Of a stretch of DNA of 64,000 nucleotides, positions 1 to 10,600 are shown in pieces; the first letter of the stretch is position 1; each line of letters opens with the position of its first letter. The notes beneath the pieces were generated by a model. That model had not been told where the DNA came from. It made no database searches and saw nothing but the letters and a program-made list of their open reading frames with translations. The position numbers and the translations under genes are program-made. Origin of the DNA: Arcobacter defluvii (lineage in GTDB: Bacteria; Campylobacterota; Campylobacteria; Campylobacterales; Arcobacteraceae); NCBI RefSeq assembly GCF_013201725.1, contig NZ_CP053835.1, positions 868,001 to 932,000 on the forward strand, read 5' to 3'.

Positions 1-1469
1 AATCCTAATCCTTTTTGTTCATTATTTAGGATTGTTTTTAATATATCTTTTTTGAAACCTTCACAATTGTCTCTAAAAATTATATTTTTTTCATTTATAA
101 GTATTTCAATTTTCGGAATTTCAATATTTCTAATTTTAGAAATTTTAATACAATTTGTGAATAAATTTAACCAAATATGCATCCATTCATTTTTATTAGC
201 ACTTATTTTTAAAGGAAAATTTTCAATTATTTTAATATCAATTTTAGAATTTTTTATTTCAATATCAACTAATTTTAAAACCTCATTTATATTGTTTTTG
301 ATATTAAATTCTGAAAAATGATTCTCTTCTTTATAATAATTTAAAAATGTATTCATAGTATCAATCATAAATTTTATAGAATTTTCTGTATCTTTTAATC
401 TATCATAAAAGGCTTCATTATTAATAAAATCTTCTTTTAGTTCATACATTAAAATCATCTCTAAATTCAATGAAGATATTTGTGTTAAACCATTTTTCCA
501 TTGATGAGAAATATTGCCTAGTAGTTCTCCAATTTCTGCTTTTCTTTTTTGTTCTATTAATTGCTGTTGTTGTTTTTGATTTTTCTTAATTTCGTTTTTT
601 ACTTTTTTATTCAGCATATAATTCCACAAAAGAATTATAAAAACAGCAATTAATAAAGTAGCTAAAATCCAAAGAGCAACCGTAAAAGTGGTAGTCTTTT
701 CAATTACTATAGTTACATATTTATTTATAATGTTATCTATATCTTTTTTTGTGATTTTATTTATAGCTTTATTTAATATATCTCTTAAAATTGGCTCATC
801 TTTTCTTACACCAATTCTTAGATTATTCTCATATCCTTTAGGTTCACCAATTATTTTAAGATTAAATATTCCATTTTTTTTGATAGTGTAAGCCGTAACT
901 ATCATAGATCGAAGCGTTAAATCTGCTTTTTGTTCTTCTACAAGTTTAAATGCCTCATCTTCACTATCTGTTGGTATGATTGTAAGATTTGGAAAATCTT
1001 TTGCAAAACGTTCAGCCATTGCTGTCTCTTTTGGAAGTGCTATTGATAAATTTTCTTTTGAAATATCTTCAATATATTTTCTTTCAACTCTTCCAACAAG
1101 GACATTTGGATCTTCAAATAAAACATCTGTAAATGTTAGCCATTCTCTTCTCTTTTGAGTATCATTTAAAAAACTTAAAATATCACATTTTTTCTCTTTT
1201 GAAAAAAGAATACTTTCATCCCAATTAGTTGTATAAATTAACTTAATTTTTATTTTTAATTTTTCTGAAATTAATTTTATTAAATCTGCTGCTATACCTT
1301 CATGAAATCCCTCTTTATTTATTTTTTCAAAGGGTTCCCAATCTGGGTCAACACACATAGTTATAGTTTTTTTTTCTTTTAAATAATTAATCTCTTTTTC
1401 ATTTAAATTTATGTTTTTTGAAAAAAGTGAAGAAATTAAAAATAAAAAGATTAAAAAGATTTTTTTCAT
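1..1469 (-). CDS. Sensor histidine kinase with periplasmic solute-binding (SBP_bac_3) domain, partial
   Basis: Read on the minus strand from an ATG at 1469; the gene leaves the window at base 1, so the C-terminal end is missing (about 489 codons visible). The N-terminus is a hydrophobic signal or anchor (MKKIFLIFLFLISSLFS). A family 3 solute-binding domain of about 230 residues follows (TMCVDPDWEPFE..., then GIAADLIKLI), as in amino-acid-binding proteins. Next come one membrane segment (VALWILATLLIAVFIILLW), a short coiled coil rich in Q and K, an H-box (GNISHQWKN) with the phospho-acceptor histidine, an N-box (IWLNLFTNSIK) and the start of the ATP-binding G-boxes (RDNCEGF). It is inferred to sense a small periplasmic ligand and phosphorylate a response regulator. 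No regulator gene is visible; it may lie outside the left edge. The gene is transcribed divergently from the exoprotein gene at 1609. Confidence 0.85.
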   Translation of the reverse strand, partial: MKKIFLIFLFLISSLFSKNINLNEKEINYLKEKKTITMCVDPDWEPFEKINKEGFHEGIAADLIKLISEKLKIKIKLIYTTNWDESILFSKEKKCDILSFLNDTQKRREWLTFTDVLFEDPNVLVGRVERKYIEDISKENLSIALPKETAMAERFAKDFPNLTIIPTDSEDEAFKLVEEQKADLTLRSMIVTAYTIKKNGIFNLKIIGEPKGYENNLRIGVRKDEPILRDILNKAINKITKKDIDNIINKYVTIVIEKTTTFTVALWILATLLIAVFIILLWNYMLNKKVKNEIKKNQKQQQQLIEQKRKAEIGELLGNISHQWKNGLTQISSLNLEMILMYELKEDFINNEAFYDRLKDTENSIKFMIDTMNTFLNYYKEENHFSEFNIKNNINEVLKLVDIEIKNSKIDIKIIENFPLKISANKNEWMHIWLNLFTNCIKISKIRNIEIPKIEILINEKNIIFRDNCEGFKKDILKTILNNEQKGLG

Positions 1470-1608
1470 AGTTACTCAAATCATTTAAATTTTGCATATT
1501 TTACATAAATATGATTCTAAATGCAAAATAATCAAGTAAATAAGTGATATAGAAATGATATTAGAACTATATACTTTAGTGATAAATTTCTCTAATTAGG
1601 AAAATGAA
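1470..1608. promoter_or_regulatory. Divergent promoter region, histidine kinase / tpsA
   Basis: This 139-bp AT-rich gap separates the divergent kinase and exoprotein genes. A TATACT-like -10 element is present on the plus strand near 1569-1574, and an AGGAAA ribosome-binding site sits at about 1598-1603 before the ATG at 1609. No clear operator was recognised. The promoter call is by eye only. Confidence 0.4.
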
Positions 1609-4600
1609 ATGATAAAATTTAATCATGATTTTAGCTCACGATTTAGAATCTTAAAAGGTGGGAAAATAAGTCTAGTTGTATCAGCAATGCTAGGAAGTGC
1701 AATAATAGCAAGTGCAAGTCCAACACAAGGAGTTGTAACAAGTGGAAATGCAATAATTTCTCAAAGTGGGAATACAACAAATATAAATCAAAGTACACAA
1801 AAAGCCTCAATAAATTGGAAAGACTTTTCAATAAAATCAAATGAAGTAGTAAATTTTAATCAACCAAATCAAAATTCAATCACTCTAAATAGAGTAGTAG
1901 GTAATGAGAAATCAGTAATAGATGGAGCATTGAACGCAAATGGACAAGTTTGGATATTAAACTCAAATGGAATATTGTTTAATAAAAATGCAAAAGTAAA
2001 TACAGCAGGATTAGTAGCAACAACAAAAGAACTTGCAGATAAGGATTTTCAAGCAGGGAATTATAATTTTAAAGGTGATAGTACAAATAGCGTAATAAAC
2101 CTAGGAACAATAGAAGTAACAAATAATTCATATGTAGTGTTAGCTTCAAATGAAGTAAAAAATTCTGGAACAATAAAAGCAATAAAAGGGAAAGTATATT
2201 TAAGTGGAGCAAGTGAATATACAGTAAACCTAAATGGGAATTCTATTGTAGATTTAGTAGTGTCAAAAGGAGTTCTTGATGCAATGGTTGAGAACTCAGG
2301 AACTATTGTAGCAAATGGTGGAGAAATATATTTAACAACAAATGCAGTAAATGAACTGTTAAAAGGAGTTGTAAATAATACAGGAGTTATAGAAGCTAAT
2401 AGTTTAGATGATATTTCAGGTAAAGTAGAACTTGTAGCAAATAATGGAGATGTTATAAATTCAGGAACCATAGATGTTAGTTCTAATACTGGAAAAGCAG
2501 GAAAAATTATTGTAACAGGTGAAAACACAACTATAACTCAAACAGCTTCAATAAAAGCAGATGGAAAAACAGGTGGTGGAACTATTTACGTTGGAGGAAG
2601 TTGGCAAAATAGTGATAAATCAGTTTCTCAAGCTACAAAAACAATTGTTGAAAAAAATGCAAAAATCACAGCAAATGCAACAGACAATGGTGATGGAGGA
2701 ACTATTGCTATTTGGTCAGATGTAACAAAATCAAATTCTCTTACAAAAGTAGCTGCTACACTTGAAGCAAAAGCTGGAAAAAATGGTGGAAATGGTGGAA
2801 AAATTGAAACATCAGGATATACACTTGATACTGAAAATATAAGTGTAACAGCAGCTGCACCAAAAGGAAAAGGTGGTTTATGGTTATTAGATCCAACTGA
2901 TACAACAATAACGCAATCTGTAGCAAATAGTTATGTTAGTACTTTAAATGGTGGAACAAGTGTAGAAAATATAGTCTCAGGTTCTATGACAATTTCAAAT
3001 GGAGTAATTATCTCTAAAACATCAGGAAATGAAGTTACATTAAAACTACAATCAACAGGTTCAGGTTATATTTATATAGGTTCAGGTGTACAAATTAGTG
3101 ATACAGCTTCAAGTATATTGAATTTTACTATTGAAACAGCAGGTCCAGTTTATTTTGAAAACAATGGTAGTTCTAATCAAACTATAAATATACATGGAGA
3201 TTTAGATATAGGGGCTGCTTCAAATGGGTATTCTGTTGGAAATACTACTTATGATGATGGTGTATATATAGGTAACTATAATAATTTCACAGCTGATAAT
3301 ATAAATATTAGAGGTAAAGGTTTTGATTATACTTCTAGTTCTTACAATGGACAAGGAAAAGATGGAGGAGAAGGAATATTTGTAGGTTCAAGTACTAATA
3401 TTTTATCACTTACAGATATAAATCTTAAAGGACAAGGTGGAGCTGGTTCAAATGCAAGTGATGCAGCAAATGCTGAAAACAATGTAACTATTTCAGGTTT
3501 AACAGGTAATAACTATGATTATTCTGCAGGGGCTGCAAGTGGAGGGAATTATACTCAACCAAGTGCAGTTTCATCAGGTGCAGGTACTGATAGTCATGGT
3601 GCTGCAGGAAGATCATCTACTGGTGGACAAGGATCATCTGGAAGTAATGGAGATAGTGCTTCAAGTACTGCAGCAGCTGGAGGAAATGGAGTAAGAATCT
3701 CATCAAGTACAACTATTGAAGCTGGAAGAGACCTAACTGTAACAGGTATTGGTGGAAAAGGTGGAAATGGTGGAAGAGGTGGAAACGGTGGAATGGGAGA
3801 CACCGGAGGAACTGCTTACAATGGAGAAGGTGGAGGTAATGCTAAAGGAGGAGATACTTCTGGAACATACCAACAATTTGACCATTATTCTTATCACTAT
3901 GATGGGGCAGGACCTTATAATTCATCTGGTCAATGGGTTGGTTATGGTCAACCTGGAAGTGGATATTATCAACAAGCTAATTATATAACAGCTTATCACT
4001 CTGGCGGATATGCTTATGGAGGTACAGGAGGTAACTCTATTGGTGGAACAGGAGGAACAGGAGGTACTGGTGGAAACGGAAGTGCAGGTGCAAGTGGTGG
4101 TATTGGTATAAAAGTAACTAGTGCTACTTTAGAAGCCCGAAGAGACTTAAAACTTGAAGCAACTGGAGGAGCAGGAGGTACAGGAGGCTCTGGTGGAACC
4201 GGAGGAACAGGAGGAACCGGAGGTACTTATGCTACAGCTGGACAAGGAGGTAATGTAGAGCTTGGACACAACACTATTAGTGGCGCTAATTATGGCGGTT
4301 ATACTTATGGTTCAAGTGGTTCAGCACATATGGGAGATGGTGGAACAGGTGGACAAGGTGGAACAGGTGGAGTTGGTGGAAACTCTGGATATGCAATATC
4401 TTTAGAATCAGCTACTTCAATTCATGCAGATGAAAATATTACTTTTGATACTACAAGAGGTGCTGCAGGATATGGAGGAAATACTGGATATGGAGGTACT
4501 GGAGGTACTGGTTGGAACAATGGAAGTTCAGGAAGTAGTGGCTCTTCTTGGGGTAGTGGTTATGTATATGCAGGTATTTATACAAATGGAGCTGCTGTAA

Positions 4601-7600
4601 TAGGAGATACAAATTCTTCAGGTGGAACATATACAGGGAATATTAATCTTATAGCGGATGCAATTTCTTTAAATACAAGCACAACTATAAAATCTCTTGG
4701 TGGGATATTAAATATAAAAGCAAAAACTGATGGTACAAGTATAGGTATTGGAAGTTATGGAACACTTAATTTATCATCAAACTTTTTTTGGAATGGAACT
4801 TCAGGTATTGCAAAAGATGGTTTTAGTGTAATAAATATAGGAAGTGCTGATTTATCGAATCCTATTTCAATTTCAGGAAATGTTACAGCAACTGATAATT
4901 TAAATTTCATTACAAAATCTGGAACTTATATAGATTTATATACAGGAACTTTAACAAGTGATGATAATAATATCACTTTCAATGGTGCAGTTAGAGTTTT
5001 AGGAGGTCAAGATAGTACAATTAGTACAGGAAGTGGAAGTGGAAATATAGTATTTAATGATACTATAAATGGAAATACTACAAATTCTGGAAACTTAATA
5101 TTAAATGCTGGTACTGGAAATATTGATTTTAATGGAGCTATAGGAAATAATACAACTTTTGCAAATTTAACAATCACAAATTCTGCTTTAACGAATTTTA
5201 ATAGTACAGTAAATATTGGTACAAATCTTACTCAAACAAATGCAGCAACTAATACTACAACCTTTGCAAATACAGTAAATGTTGGTGGAGCAGCAACTTT
5301 AAGAGGTACTGTTTTTAATATAAACAATAGTTGGAATAGTACAGGAGCAACTTCATTTATAAATTCAGGATTAATTACTAAATCACAAACAGGAGATATA
5401 ACTGCAAATGGTGGTTTTAGTACATCAGGAGATATTAATCTTGCTTCAAATATTAGTACAACAAATACAAACTTATCAATAGGTGGAAATTTAACTATTG
5501 CTGAAGGAAAATCTGTTCTTTTAAGTACATCAACGGGTGCAGGAAATATTACTGTTAGTGGGCAAACACAAGGAACAAGTGGTGGAACAAATGAAGCTTT
5601 AGCTTTAACTGCTGGTGCGGGAAATATTACTTTTTCTGATTTAGTTGGGAGAAAAGAGGATTTTGATTTAACTACTTTAACAATAAACTCAGTTGGAACA
5701 GCAACTTTTGATAAAAAAGTTGATTTAAAAGGAACATTTTCACAAATTGCTGGAAGTGTAGCTACAACATTTAATGATGAGGTTGATGTAGGAACTCTTA
5801 CTTTAACTGGAACAGCTTTTAATTTTAATAATAATTTAAATTCAGATTCAACTACAACTATCACAAATAGTGGCTTAGTTACAAAATCTAATGTAGGAAA
5901 TATTACATCAACAGGAGCATTTAGTACAAGTGGTGCATTAACTTTAGGTAGTGATTTAACAACTGCAACAGGTAGTATTTCTGTGGGAGGAGCCTTGACA
6001 TTAAGTGTACCAACAGATGGTGCAAATGGGATAGTAACTATACTTGCAAATGATAGAGCAAGTAATATTACTATTAATTCTATAACTGGTGCAAATCAAA
6101 ACTTAGAATTAATTTCAGGTTCAGGAAATATTACAGTTACAAATAATGCAACTGGATTAAATAAATTAATTTTACAAGAAGATGCTGAAACATCAACAGG
6201 AAGTGTTACTCTAAATGGAAATGTTGGAGTAGTTGATTTTGAAACTTATGCAAGAAGTTATGATGTCTCTTTATTAGGTTCTTCAAATACATTTACAAAT
6301 CAAACAACTTTTTTAAATAAAGGTAACTTAGTTTTAGGAAATGCAACAGCTGATACATTTAATTTTACAAATGGTTTAAATACAGTTACAGCTTCAACAG
6401 ATACAAATAAAAAAGTTCAACTTTTCTCTACAATCAATACAACAAATAGTGACATAGTTACAGATGATGTGACTTTAAATGGAAATACAATAATAAGTAC
6501 AAATAGTGGAATTGGAAATATAGATTTCCAAGGAACAGTAGATGGAACTTATGATTTAACTTTAAGTGCTGGAACTGGAAATGTTACTTTTGAAGATAAA
6601 GTTGGAGAGACTAATAGATTAGCAAATTTAGTTATAAATTCTGCAACAAAAACAGATTTTAATGATTCTGTAAAAGTTGCAAGTGCATCACTTACAGGTG
6701 GAATTTTTAATCTAAATAATACTTGGAATTCTACAACTTCAACAGCATTTACAAATAGTGGATTAATCACTGTTAATCAAAATTCAGATATTACAACAGG
6801 AACTACATTTAGTACAACAGGAGATATTAGTTTAAATTCAAATATTACTACAACAAATAATAATCTTACAATTGGTGGAAATCTGAATTTACTTGCTAAT
6901 ACTGTTACTTTATCAACAGGAACAGGAGTTGGAAATATTAGTTTAAATTCAGCAACTGGAAATAATAAAAATCTAAAATTAATTTCAGGGCAAGGAACTA
7001 TAACTTCAAGCGGAAGTATAAGTGGAATTGATACTTTAAGTATTCAAGAGGGAATTACTACAACTCCAGGAAGTGTTGTATTTAATGGAAATTTATCTGT
7101 AAATACTCTAAGTACACAAGCAAGTAATTATGATATAAGTTTATATGGAACAAATACAACTATACAAAATGCTATTACTTTTAATAATACTGGAAATTTA
7201 AATTTAGGAAATGGTTCAGACACAATAAATTTTGTAAATGGATTAAATACTGATAATCCAAGTTTAGTAAATATCAATGGAACTATTCAATCAGAGGGTA
7301 CTTCAGTTATTTCATTAGGTGATAGTAACACAGCTGTAAAAATTTTAGGTAATTCAACAATTGGAGGAACTTCAACTGGAAATATTGATATTTCAGCAGT
7401 AACTTTAAGTGATGGAGCTACATTAACTTTAGGAACAGGAATAAATAATGATATTGCAGTTGATTCAATTACAGGAACGGCAAGTGGAGCAGTTTCAAAT
7501 TTAGGAATTAACTCTATAGGAAATGTTTCAATTGGAAATATTGGAACAGATATAGGAACTATCACTATTACAAAAAGTGCAGATACAACATTTACAGGAA

Positions 7601-10600
7601 CTGTTAATACTAATAACCTGACTATTTTAAACGGTACAGAAAATAAAACAATAGCTTTCGATGGTGATTTAACTGTAAATACAGCTATGTCTGCATCAGC
7701 TGGTAGCTCAAATTATAATATAGCATTATTAGGGAGTTCAAACTCAATAGCTGGAAATACAACTTTGAGTAATACAGGAAATTTAACATTAGGTGATTCT
7801 TCTACTGATACGACAACTTTTACAAATGGTTTAACTGCAACTTCTCAAAATAGTATAAATTTATTTGGTGAAACAAAATCGACTACATCAGCAGCTACAA
7901 TTACACTAGGTAATAGTGAATTATTAGGTACTTCTAAATTAACTACAAATAATGGAAACATAAATTTAAATGGTAGATTAAATGGTGCAAATAATATCAC
8001 TTTAACAGCTGGAACAGGAAATATTAATATAAATAATACAATTGGCGATACAGCTCGTTTAGGAGCACTTACAATTGCATCTGCTACTACTACAAATATA
8101 GCAAGTGATATTAAGGCAAATTCTACTTCAATTACAAGTGGTACGATTAATATTAATAGTGGAGCCGATTCCGTTGATACTACATCAACACAGCTTTATA
8201 CAGGAGCCGTAGTCTTAGGACAAAACACAACTCTAACAGGAAGTGATGTAACATTTGGGGGAACATTAAACTCAAGTAATACAGCAGGAATAAGTGATTA
8301 TAGAACATTAAGTATAAATGGGAATGGAATATTTAATGGAATAGTAGGAGCAACATACGCTTTAGGAAGTTTAGATGTAAGTGGAACAACTGCAATAAAT
8401 AGTACAAGTGTAAGAACAAAAGATAATCAAACATATAATGGTGTGACAACTCTAGGAGCAAATACAACATTAAGTACAATAAATAATGGAACAATCTGGT
8501 TTAAAGATAATTTAGATAGTACAACAAGTGCAAGAAATTTAACTATTAATAATGGAAATGGGAATGTAATATTTGATGGAACTACAGGAAATACATTAGC
8601 CTTAGGAACAGTAGGAATAACAGGTAATAATGTAACAATAAATAAAGCATTTAATAGTGGAGCAATGAGTGTAACAAACTCAGGATTGTTTACAACAAGT
8701 AGTGAAGGAGATATAAACGCAAGTGGAGGATTTACACAAAATGGTGTAGGAACAAATAGCTTAGCAGGAGATATCACAACAGTAAATAATAATATAAGCT
8801 TTGCAAAAGCAGTAGTATTAACAGATGATGTTGTAATGAGTACAGGAAGTGGTGCTGGTAATATCTCTTTTGCTCAAACTATAGATGGAACAACACCATC
8901 AACTGAAACTTTAACTTTAACAGCAGGAACTGGAAATGTAGTATTTACTGGATTAGTTGGAAATACAACAGAATTAGGTGATATTATAATAAACTCAGCA
9001 ACAAATGTAACTACAAATGGTATTAAAGCTGCAAGTTTTGAACAAAAAGCTGGAACTGGAACAACAACTGTTAATTTGGGGACATTTAGTGAAGTTGGAC
9101 AACAATCACTTTATACAAGTGCTACAAAAGGGATTGATATAACTACTTCTACAATCTCATTTACAGGAGCAATTCAAACTGTTAATAATGGTAATTTAAG
9201 ACTAAAAGCAAATAATAACTTATCTCTAACTCAAACTGCAACAGCAGATGGTTCAGGAAATGTTAATCTTGAAGCTGGTGGATTACTTACTATTGGAGCA
9301 TTAGTTTCAACAGGAACAGGAAATATTACATTAATTGGTGGAACAGGTGTTACACATACTGGATCAGCTGGTGGACTTAGAACTACTGAAAATGGAGAAA
9401 TAAGTGTTACAGCTACAACTGGAAATATCACAATGGCAGATGGAACAGTATATGAAGTTGATGATGGTGATGTTACATTATTAGCTGCAAATAACATTTT
9501 ATTAGGTGAAATTAAAGCACAAAAAGTTGTTGGTGGAAATACTGTTGATGGAGATAGTTTAATAAGAGTTACTGCAACAAATGGAAATATTACAGATAAT
9601 ACAGCTTCTAGTAATCCAAATATCATAGGTAGAGTTGCAGCTTTAAATGGTAAAACAGGAGTAGGTGCTAGTAATAAATATATTCAAACACAAGTAAAAG
9701 AATTAAGTCTTAATGCAAATACCGGTGGAATATATGTAAATAGTTATGGTGATGTTGCCTTTGGAAGTGCTGATGGTGGAGTAACTGGAACTACAACTTC
9801 AGGAGATATTGTTGTAACTGCAACAGGAACAATTACTACTGCTGGTGAAGTTGTAACAAAAGGAGCTATTACTTTAGATAATTTAACGGCAACTGGTTCA
9901 GAAGGTATAGTTTTAAATGATAATATAACAGCTGATGGATTAGTAACATTTAAAACACATGGTGATTTTTCAATGCTTGGAGAAGCTGATATTTTTGCAA
10001 AAGGAGGTTTCTCTATTTTAGCTGATGGAGATACTAAATTAGCTGGAAAAATTAGAACTAACAATAGTGACATTACATTTAACAGTAAGTTTTATTTAGT
10101 TGGTGATTTAACTTTAGATACAAATACTGGTGCTGGAAATATTAGTTTACAAGAAGTTGAAAATGATGCAACAGCTTTAGGTAGTCCACATAGTTTGACT
10201 TTAGCAGCAGGAACAGGAAATGTTATATTCAATAAAACGTTAGGTGTTGATGCGCTTACAGGTAAACTTGATGAGTTAAAAATAACTTCAGCAAATAGTG
10301 TAACTTTAGATAAAGACCACCAAGTAAACTCTATAGATTGGACAGCAACAAATATTAATTTAAATAGAGCTAATTATGTAACAAGTGGTTCTCAAAGTTA
10401 TAACGGAGCCGTAGTCTTAGGACAAAACACAACTCTAACAGGAAGTGATGTAACATTTGGAGGAACATTAAACTCAAGTAATACAGCAGGAATAAGTGAT
10501 TATAGAACATTAAGTATAAATGGGAATGGAATATTTAATGGAATAGTAGGAGCAACATACGCTTTAGGAAGTTTAGATGTAAGTGGAACAACAGCAATAA

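Noticed and set aside
52-1158. Plus-strand ORFs at 52-321, 688-891 and 976-1158
   Set aside because: They lie opposite the sensor kinase gene and encode hydrophobic shadow sequence.
5232-5864. Minus-strand ORF of 210 codons opposite tpsA
   Set aside because: Low-complexity Val/Phe/Pro/Lys shadow of the Thr/Gly/Asn repeat codons; no known domain. Others at 2061, 7287, 8427, 9231, 9744 and 10629 were rejected for the same reason.
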